Assembly (NCBI GenBank): GCA_947495125.1
Contig: CANLXL010000010.1
Span: forward strand, 1 to 64,000
Direction: 5' to 3'
DNA length: 64,000 bases
Source of the DNA: an uncultured Flaviramulus sp.
GTDB lineage: Bacteria > Bacteroidota > Bacteroidia > Flavobacteriales > Flavobacteriaceae
Shown here: piece after piece, positions 48,081 to 58,019 of the stretch
Layout: each line of letters starts with the position of its first letter
Position numbering within the stretch: the first letter of the stretch is position 1
The notes under the pieces: model-generated
Seen by the model: the letters and a program-made list of their open reading frames with translations, nothing else
Told to the model about the DNA's origin: nothing
Databases searched by the model: none
Translations under genes and position numbers: made by a program

Positions 48081-51000
48081 ATGATGAAAAAAGACTTTAA
48101 CAATTTATTTAAAAAAGTAATAGTAATTACAGTCTTGAGCTTTGCTCTTAGTATTAATGCTCAAGTTGCTAATTATTCTTTTGAAGGAAACCTTGATGAT
48201 CCCATCACAGGAACTACGGGAGTTTTTGGTGATTTTGATACGCCAAGTGAATTACCTACTTATGTATCTACTCCCTCTGGAGGACAAGGACTACAAATTA
48301 ATTTTAATGAAGCCTTCGTTCCAAGTCCAGATATAAAAACATTATTTACCAGCGATGCTTCTTTTGAAATTGAACTTGATTTTAGATATACCTATACTGG
48401 TTCAAATGCAGGTGGAAAACCATTGTTTACAATGAAGAAAGGAGGAACCGAAACGAGTCCTGGTTTTATGATTACACTAAGAAAATCTGCTACAGCAGGT
48501 AAATTTGATGTATGGCTAAATTACTCTGATGGTAATTGGGAAGCTGGTAGATCACAATACATAAGTACAGGAGAATTAAATATAAACGAAGAAATTAAGC
48601 TTGCATTCAAGATGAATTATGATTTAGAAACTTGGAATGTACGTTTTAATGACATCTATAATTCAGGAACTTTTCCAGATAATTTTGACGTAGAAGGATT
48701 AAAAACAGGAATTCAAAATTCAGCACAGTCCATAGGTTGGGCATGGAATTATCATACAAGTTACAATGCTACTGGAAATGAAGGTTCTTATATTGTAGAT
48801 AATTTTCAAGCACATGTTCCTGCAAGAACTGGTGATATTCCTGTACTTCAAACAGCATTACAGCAACTAACAGATCATATTTTAGGAAATACAGTACTTA
48901 CTCAAGTACAAATGGATGGTTATACGCAAGATGTATTATTCAATCATATTCAAAGTTATGCAAATGCCAAAACAGATATTGATGCGTACTTATTAGCTTT
49001 TGAAAATAACAACCCACCACTATTTAATACTAGAAATATTACATATGATTTAAACATGCTAAATAACTTTGAAAGAGTAACTTACTATTTACAGCAAGAT
49101 ATATTTAATAGTTCGTTTGTACCAGGCAATATGGCTAATGTGGAAGGGGTTTCTTTTGAAGCACATGAAGCATTCCCAGGCCCTGTTAGTAGTGCTGCAC
49201 CAAGAATTTCTAATGGTCAGGTAGCTATCAATGCAAGTTATATTCTAGATCCTGGTATGTTTTTAATAGATCAAGAAGATGGAGTTATAAGACCTACAGG
49301 ATATTACGCAGCTCCTGGTGAATTAGTAACAATTACAGTACCAGCTTCAATGGTAAGTCAAAATATTGAAGTTATTTCAGGTTCTCATATAGATGAAGTA
49401 TTGGTTTCAAGTTTGCAACGTTTTAAAAATATTGTGAAGCGCGTAGAAATAACAAGTACAGCTACAGAAATTGCAAATCCTTTTGGAGGCGCATTGTATT
49501 TTAGAATTCCTGCAAATTTAGACCTAGGTTGGAATACAGTAACCATTGATGGCGCAGTAAAAGCACCTTATTTTAGAATGGTTTCCGGGCAACCTCAAAA
49601 CGTAAGTGAATGGGTTACAGATTTGAATAACAATTATGTGCCATGGGTAGATATAGAGACAGACAAATGGATGTTTACTATTCCAGCTAGTATTGTTAGT
49701 CAAACTGACATTACTGATATTATGACAAAATGGGACGAGATGCAAGATCTTGCCAGCGTAGTTGCTGGTAGACCTATGCAAAGACCTCGTGCAGAATATA
49801 TTCATACAGATTGTAGTTCAGGAAATGGAAGTTATGGATACCCAAAACCTATTCATGTAAATGGATATAATACGGATTCTCCAGCTGCCCAATGGAGTCC
49901 ATTGCGAATATTTGATGAAAATTATCTTGAAGCCCATTGGAGAGTTACTTTCCATGAAATGGGGCATACGTTATGGCTTCCAACACCAGCTGCATACCGT
50001 GAAGCTTTTACACAATTAACTTCTTTTGCGTTTTTATATGCTATTGATGAAGATTTTGATCGTGCTATGATTAATAATGAATATGGAGGTAAGTTTGATA
50101 GAGATTTGACCGCAATGCATTGGATGATTACAAATGAGTTTAGAACAAATGCTCCTATGGCTAAGAGTCAATATGATTATCAAAGGCGAGGTGCCGGTTA
50201 TTGGTACGATATGTTTGCTTTGTATGGTTTTGAAAGTGTAGGTAATATTCATAAAGAATTTTACAATTTATGGGCAAGTGGAGCAGATACAAACTATTTT
50301 AGGTATAAAACAATAGACGAATATATAGGAGCAGCTGCAGCAGGAAATAATAAAAATCTAACACCCTTGTTTCATTTTTGGGGTATGCAAGCAACACCAA
50401 GTCAAGTAACAAACTTAGCGTCATATCCTGAAGGTTGTGAAATTTATAATCGTTTAGTGTATTATCGAAATCAAATCCCACAAACCCAAGCAGAATTTGC
50501 ATCATGGAAAACTGCTTTTGAAGCTGCTACAGGAGGTTCAAATGCAGAAGTGAATATTGCTTTCGCTAATTGGGATTCTCAAAATTATCATACACAAATT
50601 GTTACCCAAATAGACAATATTATTAATGCCTATTTCCCCACTGGTAACTGTTCTAATTTTACAACAACATGGACAGTTACTGCCGGTGATACCACCATAA
50701 CAATTCCAACAAATACAGTTGATTATACATATAACTATCAAGTAGATTGGAATGGTGACGGCGATTTTTTAGATGCTAACGAAACAACACCTTTTACAGG
50801 AGATGCTACGCACGACTTTGGTGCTGCAGGAACCTACACCATAAATATTCAAGGCACTTTTCCTGCGATCTATTTTAATAATTCAGGCGATAAAGATAAA
50901 ATTACATCTGTTGATCGTTGGGGAAATATGCAATGGGAAGGTTTTGCTAGTGCATTCTATGGCTGTACTAATTTGACAATATTGGACACTGCGGGAAGCC

Positions 51001-52106
51001 CTAATCTTAATAACATAAGTTCACTTGAAAATACTTTTCAAAGTAGTGGGATAGGCAGTAGCGGAAATTTGAATGATTGGGATGTAAGTGGTATTGAATT
51101 TTTTGATTTCATGTTTAAGGATGCCGTGAATTTTGACCAATCACTGGGTAATTGGGATATTAGTGGTGCTTCATCTTTGGATGAAATGTTTAGCGGAGTC
51201 ACTATTTCAACAGCTAACTATGATGATACCTTAATTGGTTGGGCAACATTAAGTGAAGGCGAAAGTCAAATCCCTACTAGTATTAGTTTTCATGGCGGGA
51301 ATAGTAAATACTGTCTCTCTAATACGCAAAGAACACAATTAATAACAGATGCAGTGTCTAATGGTTATGAATGGACAATAACCGATAGTAATACGCTTGA
51401 CTGCCAGGTAAATATAGCTCCAGTAGTATTTTTACAAGGCGCGAGTTTAAATCCAAATGTTGGCGAAGAAAGTTTAATGCGAGACGACCTACGTCTAGCA
51501 GGTCAAATCCCAACCACCAGCCCATATGCTGATGGATTGACCTGTGATGCCTCGGTATTTACAGCCACAGGTGCTAACGCCATAGTGGACTGGGTATGGC
51601 TGGAACTTCGAAATGCCATCACAAGCACGACTGTAGTGGCCTCAAGATCAGCCTTGGTACAACGCGATGGCGATATTGTTGATGTAGATGGGGTTTCAAC
51701 CAATGTAACATTTAGTGTAGCTTCCGGAGCATATTACCTGGTGGTAGCACATAGAAACCACTTAGGAATACGAAGTGCCAATACCTACAACATGTCACAT
51801 GTTAACAGACCGGTTAGTTTAAGCAGCAGCGCCATAAATATTGCTGGTGGAAGTAACGCCATAACGCATTTAGGCAATGGTAAATTTGGTTTGATTGGGG
51901 GCGATTTTGATGCTAATGGACAAGTACAGAATACCGATTTAAGTGGCGTACGTCCGGTATTAGGGCAAAGTCAGTACTCTGCTGGAGACCTTGATATGAA
52001 CAGTCAGGTACAAAATACCGATATCAATAACCTATTAAACCCTAATACGGGTAAAGGCAAACAGTTTGCCAAACAAAACCTAAAAGCTAAACTTAGAAAA
52101 CAATAA
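48081..52106 (+). CDS. M60-type (mucinase-like) protease with BspA and dockerin-like tail
   Basis: 1341 residues from the ATG at 48081, which begins a good signal peptide (VITVLSFALSINAQ). A LamG/concanavalin-like domain (about 20-230) and a linker are followed by the peptidase M60 region, with zinc motif HEMGH at 625-629 and the distal glutamate E641 in YREAFTQL. Then come BspA/DUF285 repeats (NLNDWDVSGIEFFDFMF, QSLGNWDISGASSLDEMF), a beta domain, and a C-terminal pair of dockerin-like repeats: GGDFDANGQVQNTDL and AGDLDMNSQVQNTDI. No T9SS sorting domain is present. M60 enzymes cut mucin-like glycoproteins. The next gene follows by 23 bases. Confidence 0.85.
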   Translation: MMKKDFNNLFKKVIVITVLSFALSINAQVANYSFEGNLDDPITGTTGVFGDFDTPSELPTYVSTPSGGQGLQINFNEAFVPSPDIKTLFTSDASFEIELDFRYTYTGSNAGGKPLFTMKKGGTETSPGFMITLRKSATAGKFDVWLNYSDGNWEAGRSQYISTGELNINEEIKLAFKMNYDLETWNVRFNDIYNSGTFPDNFDVEGLKTGIQNSAQSIGWAWNYHTSYNATGNEGSYIVDNFQAHVPARTGDIPVLQTALQQLTDHILGNTVLTQVQMDGYTQDVLFNHIQSYANAKTDIDAYLLAFENNNPPLFNTRNITYDLNMLNNFERVTYYLQQDIFNSSFVPGNMANVEGVSFEAHEAFPGPVSSAAPRISNGQVAINASYILDPGMFLIDQEDGVIRPTGYYAAPGELVTITVPASMVSQNIEVISGSHIDEVLVSSLQRFKNIVKRVEITSTATEIANPFGGALYFRIPANLDLGWNTVTIDGAVKAPYFRMVSGQPQNVSEWVTDLNNNYVPWVDIETDKWMFTIPASIVSQTDITDIMTKWDEMQDLASVVAGRPMQRPRAEYIHTDCSSGNGSYGYPKPIHVNGYNTDSPAAQWSPLRIFDENYLEAHWRVTFHEMGHTLWLPTPAAYREAFTQLTSFAFLYAIDEDFDRAMINNEYGGKFDRDLTAMHWMITNEFRTNAPMAKSQYDYQRRGAGYWYDMFALYGFESVGNIHKEFYNLWASGADTNYFRYKTIDEYIGAAAAGNNKNLTPLFHFWGMQATPSQVTNLASYPEGCEIYNRLVYYRNQIPQTQAEFASWKTAFEAATGGSNAEVNIAFANWDSQNYHTQIVTQIDNIINAYFPTGNCSNFTTTWTVTAGDTTITIPTNTVDYTYNYQVDWNGDGDFLDANETTPFTGDATHDFGAAGTYTINIQGTFPAIYFNNSGDKDKITSVDRWGNMQWEGFASAFYGCTNLTILDTAGSPNLNNISSLENTFQSSGIGSSGNLNDWDVSGIEFFDFMFKDAVNFDQSLGNWDISGASSLDEMFSGVTISTANYDDTLIGWATLSEGESQIPTSISFHGGNSKYCLSNTQRTQLITDAVSNGYEWTITDSNTLDCQVNIAPVVFLQGASLNPNVGEESLMRDDLRLAGQIPTTSPYADGLTCDASVFTATGANAIVDWVWLELRNAITSTTVVASRSALVQRDGDIVDVDGVSTNVTFSVASGAYYLVVAHRNHLGIRSANTYNMSHVNRPVSLSSSAINIAGGSNAITHLGNGKFGLIGGDFDANGQVQNTDLSGVRPVLGQSQYSAGDLDMNSQVQNTDINNLLNPNTGKGKQFAKQNLKAKLRKQ

Positions 52107-52129
52107 ATAACCCCATAACACATAAACTA

Positions 52130-53047
52130 ATGAAACAACATTATAAATTTTTACAACGGACAATACTATTATTAAGCATCATGACAGTAACGTCAATAAG
52201 CGCACAAAACATCCAATTAACATTTGCCAATGCGCAAAACACGAATGATGGCACGAATGATTTTTATGAGGCGGATATCATGATTCAGACCATTGGCGGC
52301 CTTGCCGATTTTAAGTTAGGTTCAGGGCAATTGTACTTTAATTATAACACAGTAGCATTTGGAACCAATGTAAGAGCAAATAATAAAATCCAGATAACCG
52401 CATCACCATCACCAGAATATTTTTTAGGAGAAAAATATGTCAATGTGCTTGATATTTATGATATTTCCACAATTAATGATAATGGTGATTCCAGAGTATC
52501 CTGGGCATTTTCACAAATAATATCATCTGGAAGCATAACGCAACTTGTAGGATCCACAGCAAGGAAACTCATCCACATTAAAATCCAATATACAGATGTA
52601 AACCAAAGCCCTAATATAGCGTTTGAAGATAACGAAGCTTTGGTCAATGCTGCACGGGATCAATTTTATACGGCGTGTGGGCCATATGATAGTGCAAGTA
52701 CAACATTAGATTGTGACCTTGGTGATACAGAACCTCGCAATAAAAATATACAATTCTTCGATGCCATGTATGATAGTTCAGGGGCAGCTTTAGGAACTTT
52801 AAATACTAATGATGTTGAATTGGCAGGCGTGTCTGTTTTTCCAATTCCAGCTAAAGATATTGTAGCTATAAAGGGACTAACACATGAACTCTCCAGATTG
52901 GAGGTGTATAATTTCATCGGACAATTGATAAAGACTAAAACCAAAAATCTAGAAGCTGTTCATGTAAATACGTTATCAGAAGGTGTATATTTTTTAAAGC
53001 TTTATACTAACAAAGCAAGTAAGACCGTAAGGTTTGTTAAGAACTAA
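52130..53047 (+). CDS. T9SS-anchored protein, possible cohesin-like domain
   Basis: 305 residues with a signal peptide ending SISAQ, a beta-rich domain (about 30-190) and a type A T9SS sorting domain from VSVFPIPAKDIVAI to the end. In the middle domain, ADFKLGSGQLYFNYNTVAFG, RVSWAFSQI and RKLIHIKIQYTD resemble the strand order of cohesin-type jelly-roll domains. It lies 23 bases after the M60 gene, whose tail is dockerin-like, so it could hold that protease on the cell surface. The cohesin assignment is by eye and uncertain. Confidence 0.6.
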   Translation: MKQHYKFLQRTILLLSIMTVTSISAQNIQLTFANAQNTNDGTNDFYEADIMIQTIGGLADFKLGSGQLYFNYNTVAFGTNVRANNKIQITASPSPEYFLGEKYVNVLDIYDISTINDNGDSRVSWAFSQIISSGSITQLVGSTARKLIHIKIQYTDVNQSPNIAFEDNEALVNAARDQFYTACGPYDSASTTLDCDLGDTEPRNKNIQFFDAMYDSSGAALGTLNTNDVELAGVSVFPIPAKDIVAIKGLTHELSRLEVYNFIGQLIKTKTKNLEAVHVNTLSEGVYFLKLYTNKASKTVRFVKN

Positions 53048-53238
53048 AATATAGTAACTCAAAATCAATTATATACATTCAATAGATGGTAAATTAATGA
53101 AAACCATAAATGCTAATTTTAATAATATAGATGTGAGTTCTCTAATTTCTGGTCTTTAAATCTTATACTTAAGCGATGGGGTTAAAACTAAAATTGCCAA
53201 ACTCATAAAAGAATAAATATTCATTAATAAATTTATGA

Positions 53239-53277
53239 TTTTAAAGCTTCCCTATTTTTACAAAGGAAGCTTTAAAA
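53239..53277 (+). terminator. Intrinsic terminator after the M60 operon
   Basis: Perfect 13-base stem, TTTTAAAGCTTCC with GGAAGCTTTAAAA, 13-base loop. The flank TTAATAAATTTATGATTTTA is almost repeated after the adhesin gene at 56577. Confidence 0.75.
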
Positions 53278-53348
53278 ATATCAGATATAGGTGTCTATAT
53301 TGACTACTAATTACTAGGGCTAATACAAATACTTACAATAAGAGCTTT

Positions 53349-53366
53349 GTATACTTTTTTGTACAC
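53349..53366 (+). promoter_or_regulatory. GTNYAC-T6-GTNYAC motif, copy 5
   Basis: GTATACTTTTTTGTACAC, 131 bases before the 1022-residue adhesin start. Confidence 0.55.
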
Positions 53367-53497
53367 TTCGTAAATGTTTAAAAATCGATAAAATGTTATT
53401 TTTTTACGGTTAAATGGATTTTTTAATCAAAAAAATAGGGTAGTTATTTCGTTGACTGTCTAAGATTAATATAAACAAAGTTTTTAAACCTCAAATC

Positions 53498-56400
53498 ATG
53501 AAACAATTTTACCTAAAAACTGGAATAGTTAGTTTTAAACATTTAGCTTTATTAACATTAACGTTGTTAATATTTCAATATAATACCTACGCCCAATGTG
53601 GGTCTGGAGAAGATACTACAGCACCAGCATTTGGAAACGCTGGAGATGGAACCATGGCAAATCCGTTTAAAAATTTACTATTATCTACAGTAGGTAGTGT
53701 GCCCAGTGGCACCTACTATTTTAATTTTAACGGCAGTACTTTTCAAGGTGCACTAGATAACGACACCGATGGAGGTGGTTGGCTAATGATATTAAACTAT
53801 GTACACTTAGCTGGAGATAATACGGACCTTACTATACGAAATACAGATCTCCCTTTATTGGACTCTTCTACTGTTGGAGACAATGAAGCAGGAACTGCCA
53901 ATTGGGGGCACATGGGAAATGCGCTAGCTGCAGCTATCGATTTTGAAGAAGTCCGTTTTTATGGAGAAACTACAGGGCATACCCGTATTGTTAACTTTAA
54001 AACCTCTTATATAAATGTCTTAAACTACCTTAAAACTGGTATAGGCCATTTTGGAGGAATTAATAATGCTGCAAATTTCACAGCACTTACAGGACACACA
54101 GCAAATATTCCAGCATTTGCAGGAAATGTGTATGTAAATCAAGGAGATAAAGCATTAACAGAGTTTCCTTTTTTTCGTAGTGGTCAAAATCATTGGGGAA
54201 TTCGTGGTTTGGGAAACCGCTGGGAAGTTGATGATATACCTACTTCAGCCAGTCCAATAAACAGCCAAAGTACTATTCATCGTGTTTGGGTTCGTGGTGA
54301 TCTTTCTCCGGGAGCAACGCCAGCTGTAAGTATTACTTTAGACAATACAGGAAATGTTAGTGTAAATCCAGCAGATTTTGGATATACAGTTACAGATAAT
54401 TGTAGTGCTGAAGCCAATATAAATTTAAGCTTGAGTCAGACGAATTTTACTTGTGCAGATGTCGGAGATAATACAATACAATTTACCGCTACAGACGAGC
54501 AAAATAATAGTACTGTAATTGATGTAACAGTAACTGTTTTAGAAAGTCCACCAGTGGTAACAACCCCGTCAGGACCTTTTCAGCGTATAAGTTTAGACAG
54601 CAATGGAGAGCTAACATTAGACCTAGCCACATTAAATATAACCGTTACAGACGATTGTGGTATTGCAAGTACAGTTATTAGTCCAGCAACTCTTGATTGT
54701 AGTGATGCCGGATTTATTTCAACCACTATTACAGTAACAGATGTAAATGGAAATGTAACAAATTCGGGAATGGTTTTTATTCTTAACGATCAAGTACCAC
54801 CAGTAATACAATGTGTAGGCTCTTATACTGCAGAACTAGATGGAACAGGAAGCGTAACACTAGACCCTAATAGGCTATTAGAGAGTTTTACAGATAATTG
54901 TGAAGTAGGAGGTGTTAGCTTGGATAAAACGGTGTTTACCTGTGCCGATATTGGAGATAATCGAGTCACGGTAACAGCAACAGATGGAGATGGTAATTCA
55001 ACAACCTGTACTACAACAGTTACGATTACTGTACCTTCATGTCCTGGAAATATAACCCTACAAGCAGAACCAGATGCTTGTGGTGTTACCTATAGCTATC
55101 CTTGTGCGAGTAACATTATAGCGGGTCCACCGAGTGGTACATTTCTAGACATAGGAACTACAACTGCATATACATATGATACGCTAGACAATACAGGTGG
55201 TACTGTTACTTGTAGTTATGATGTCACTGTGGTAGATAATGATGGACCTACTTTCGAGACAAAAAATATAACACTTGATCTTACTATGGATGGAACCGTT
55301 TCGCTAATAGCGGAAGATTTTATAGATTCTGATCCATTAGCAAGTGATTACACAGTAGATCAAACAGGAACGTTTAACAGAGAGGATATTTCAACTACAG
55401 GGACAGAAGTTTCACTTTTTGATGATGACGTTTCTTCAGCATTACCAATTGGATTTGAGTTTGCCTTTTACGGAGCACTTTACAATGATTTTTATATTTC
55501 GTCTAATGGATTTATAACGTTTTCAGTTAATAGTGGTGACGGGTGCTGTGAAGGACAAACGCTTCCTGCTAGCGGTGTGCCGAATAACTTAATAGCTTTT
55601 GATTGGGATGATTATGATCCTGAATCTGGAGGAACCATTCGTTACGAAACTATAGGAACGACACCTAATCGTATTTTGATCATGGATTTTGATAATGTGG
55701 CACATATCGATGATAATACTCAAGGTACTACTACACAGGTAAAACTTTTTGAAGGAACCAATCGTATTGAAATTCATGCAACTAGTATTTTTGATTTAGG
55801 GTATAATAAAACACAAGGTCTTGAAAACATAGATGGTACAGCGGCTATTATTGTTCCTGGGCGTAATGGAGCTCAATGGTCTGCTACAAATGATGTGGTT
55901 GCTTTTATACCTGTAACAGGAGAAGTTACAGATTCATGTGGAGTAGACACTTTTGTCGCTTCGCAAACTGATTTTGATTGTACGCATTTAGGAGCAAACA
56001 TCGTAACACTTACTGCAAGAGATCTTAATGGTAATGTGTCTATGAAAAATGCAACAGTGACAATTACTACCACAGATACTACAGCACCAGTGATTAGCTT
56101 AACAGGAGATAATCCGCAAGAAATTGTACAAGGAGCTGCATATTTGGAATTAGGAGCTACTGCTGACGATGGATCTATGGTAGTGATTGATGCTTCCTCT
56201 GTGGATATAAACGCTTTAGGAAGTTACACTGTAACTTACAATGCTAGCGATTTGTCTTGTAATGATGCGATAGAGGTCATTAGAACAGTCAATGTAGTAA
56301 ATTCATTAAGTTTAGAAGACTCTATATTCGCTAGAGGTATAAGCATCTATCCTAATCCTGCTAATGAAATAATTACTATTCGTTCCGACCAAACCGCAAT

Positions 56401-56566
56401 GGATCAAATAAAAATCGTAGATATAAGTGGTCGTGTCATTAAAAAGACAACGAATGGAGTAGGAGCTATCTATCAAATGTATCTATCTAATATCTCTAAA
56501 GGTATTTATTTTTTACAAATAACTTCTGGAGGTAATCAAGCTGTGAAACAAATTATAAAAGAATAG
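53498..56566 (+). CDS. Fibrinogen-like/HYR adhesin with T9SS sorting domain
   Basis: A 1022-residue secreted protein. A signal peptide (residues 1-32) is followed by a fibrinogen- or intelectin-like domain (about 50-265; GTYYFNFNGSTFQ, TDGGGWLMILNY), several cysteine-bearing HYR-like beta repeats (TDNCS, TDDCG, TDNCE), a beta domain near 640-810 with ISSNGFITFSVNSG, a DUF5011-like domain (VISLTGDNPQEIVQGAAYLELGA in two parts), and a type A T9SS tail from ISIYPNPANEIITI. It likely binds glycans or proteins on the cell surface. Own transcription unit with a terminator. Confidence 0.85.
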   Translation: MKQFYLKTGIVSFKHLALLTLTLLIFQYNTYAQCGSGEDTTAPAFGNAGDGTMANPFKNLLLSTVGSVPSGTYYFNFNGSTFQGALDNDTDGGGWLMILNYVHLAGDNTDLTIRNTDLPLLDSSTVGDNEAGTANWGHMGNALAAAIDFEEVRFYGETTGHTRIVNFKTSYINVLNYLKTGIGHFGGINNAANFTALTGHTANIPAFAGNVYVNQGDKALTEFPFFRSGQNHWGIRGLGNRWEVDDIPTSASPINSQSTIHRVWVRGDLSPGATPAVSITLDNTGNVSVNPADFGYTVTDNCSAEANINLSLSQTNFTCADVGDNTIQFTATDEQNNSTVIDVTVTVLESPPVVTTPSGPFQRISLDSNGELTLDLATLNITVTDDCGIASTVISPATLDCSDAGFISTTITVTDVNGNVTNSGMVFILNDQVPPVIQCVGSYTAELDGTGSVTLDPNRLLESFTDNCEVGGVSLDKTVFTCADIGDNRVTVTATDGDGNSTTCTTTVTITVPSCPGNITLQAEPDACGVTYSYPCASNIIAGPPSGTFLDIGTTTAYTYDTLDNTGGTVTCSYDVTVVDNDGPTFETKNITLDLTMDGTVSLIAEDFIDSDPLASDYTVDQTGTFNREDISTTGTEVSLFDDDVSSALPIGFEFAFYGALYNDFYISSNGFITFSVNSGDGCCEGQTLPASGVPNNLIAFDWDDYDPESGGTIRYETIGTTPNRILIMDFDNVAHIDDNTQGTTTQVKLFEGTNRIEIHATSIFDLGYNKTQGLENIDGTAAIIVPGRNGAQWSATNDVVAFIPVTGEVTDSCGVDTFVASQTDFDCTHLGANIVTLTARDLNGNVSMKNATVTITTTDTTAPVISLTGDNPQEIVQGAAYLELGATADDGSMVVIDASSVDINALGSYTVTYNASDLSCNDAIEVIRTVNVVNSLSLEDSIFARGISIYPNPANEIITIRSDQTAMDQIKIVDISGRVIKKTTNGVGAIYQMYLSNISKGIYFLQITSGGNQAVKQIIKE

Positions 56567-56593
56567 AGTGTTCCTTAATAAATTCATGATTTT

Positions 56594-56625
56594 AAAGCCT
56601 TCTTATTTTATAAGGAGGCTTTTTA
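56594..56625 (+). terminator. Intrinsic terminator of the adhesin gene
   Basis: AAAGCCTTCTTA pairs with TAAGGAGGCTTT with one wobble, then T residues; 28 bases past the stop. Confidence 0.75.
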
Positions 56626-56639
56626 GAATCTGATTTACT

Positions 56640-57520
56640 TTAACTTACAATAATTAAAAAGAAGCTCAGAATTTGAAACAAGAAGAATTATCAACGATGA
56701 TACATAATACCCTATAAGAGGTAAGAAGTAATTCAAGAGGATTGTTCTCAGCGGCATTAAAGCAATTAGGTTTATAAAAGGTGATTAACTGTTGATTAAT
56801 GGTAATACAGTTCTAAATTTATAGATTTGTTCAAAAAGCCACTCTGTTGTAGTGGCTTTTTTTATTTCTTAATGATTAAAATCTAAAACTCATCAAAGTA
56901 TTATAAACAAAATTTCGATTTTAGTTTAATTGACGCTCAAGTAGTACTTTGATTATTTTTAACTATTTAGATTGTGTTTGTACCAAATTTGTAAGGACTA
57001 ATTATAAGTAGTTATAAATACTATTGAATTACTTTTTGTATCGAAAAGTGAATGTGAACTAAATAAGGACTAAGCATTAAAATAAAAAAAAACATTAAAT
57101 AATTGATTGCCAACCGTTAAGGTTTTTTTGTAGCGGAGAAAGAGGCTCCGTAACTCTTTTGTTTATTTCAGTGTTTTTAAGGTGTTCCTTGGATTAATGC
57201 CCTTTAGGGTAACCAATAGGGTAACTACTTTTTTAATTATCAAAATATTCTAAGACAAATTAATGAAAATTATTTCAATGGATAAAACAATCTTTATCAT
57301 TGTGTTTTATAGTGGCAGAGAAAGCAAAAAAGACTAACCTGTGGCAATCAAAGGTTTTTCCTTTTTAGATAATCACTTCTTAAAAAGACCGATGTCTTTC
57401 ATTCGCGAATTTTTTTAAACTTTTTAGCAAAGTATAGAGCATTCTTAGTTAAAAATCATTTTGTAATAGTCAAAAAAAATGTAGATTTATTAAATGTAAT
57501 ATTACTACTGTTATTAAAAA
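56640..57520. other. Long gap with a possible small relic
   Basis: A plus-strand frame at about 56674-56778 reads KQEELSTMIHNTL, stop, EVRSNSRGLFSAALKQLGL, stop: it looks like a short helical protein interrupted by one stop codon. A terminator follows at 56833. The rest, to 57520, holds no gene I can support; the stretch around 57130-57160 contains GGAG/CTCC pairs but no clear element. Confidence 0.35.
56833..56866 (+). terminator. Intrinsic terminator
   Basis: AAAAAGCCACT (56833-56843) pairs with AGTGGCTTTTT (56851-56861), then more T. It suggests that the small relic upstream was once a transcribed unit. Confidence 0.8.
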
Positions 57521-58015
57521 ATGAATTTAAAAGTTGAAAGAAAAATTAGGTTTTGGTTATCAGTAATAGTTAAGGCATTAATTATTACTCTTGTTATTTA
57601 TAAATTGACACCATTTATGTTCCAAAATAATGATAGTGATTTACCAAAAGAGAAAACAAATACTTTGGTAAACAAAAAAACAGAACCAAATTCTGAAGAG
57701 AATAGCTTAAAGAAAAAAATTATAAAAGATTCTATTATAGTTAATCCAAAAATAATTAGAGATACCAATAAATATGTTAAAATTAATGAGATTTTAAGGT
57801 ATAAAGGAAAAATTTTGAAAGACGCTTATTTCAAAATTGGAGACTGTAATAATTGTTTTTCAACTATTACCGAGGCAGATGGAATAGCTAAATTTAATGC
57901 TCCCATAGAATATGTTGAAGATGATAATGTACTGGACTTTTATGTATACACGTCAGATACATTAATTTATCACAAAGCTATGAGGTTTTCAAATTTACAA
58001 TTCAACAAATATTAG
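57521..58015 (+). CDS. Uncharacterised membrane-anchored protein
   Basis: 164 residues, family not recognised. One membrane helix near residues 11-31 (FWLSVIVKALIITLVIYKL), a lysine-rich linker with KENTNTLVNKKTEPNSEEN-type composition, and a C-terminal beta-rich part containing FKIGDCNNCFSTITEADGIA, which resembles a small carboxypeptidase-regulatory-like fold. It is four bases ahead of the large pentapeptide-repeat gene and probably works with its product. Confidence 0.5.
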   Translation: MNLKVERKIRFWLSVIVKALIITLVIYKLTPFMFQNNDSDLPKEKTNTLVNKKTEPNSEENSLKKKIIKDSIIVNPKIIRDTNKYVKINEILRYKGKILKDAYFKIGDCNNCFSTITEADGIAKFNAPIEYVEDDNVLDFYVYTSDTLIYHKAMRFSNLQFNKY

Positions 58016-58019
58016 CATA

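Noticed and set aside
47906-48100. Upstream starts for the M60 protease, including the TTG/ATG region at 47979
   Set aside because: They would place the regulatory motif inside the coding region and bury the signal peptide, which begins cleanly at 48081.
57026-57043. A further motif copy before the 57521 gene
   Set aside because: The hexamers are degraded and only five T lie between them; not convincing.
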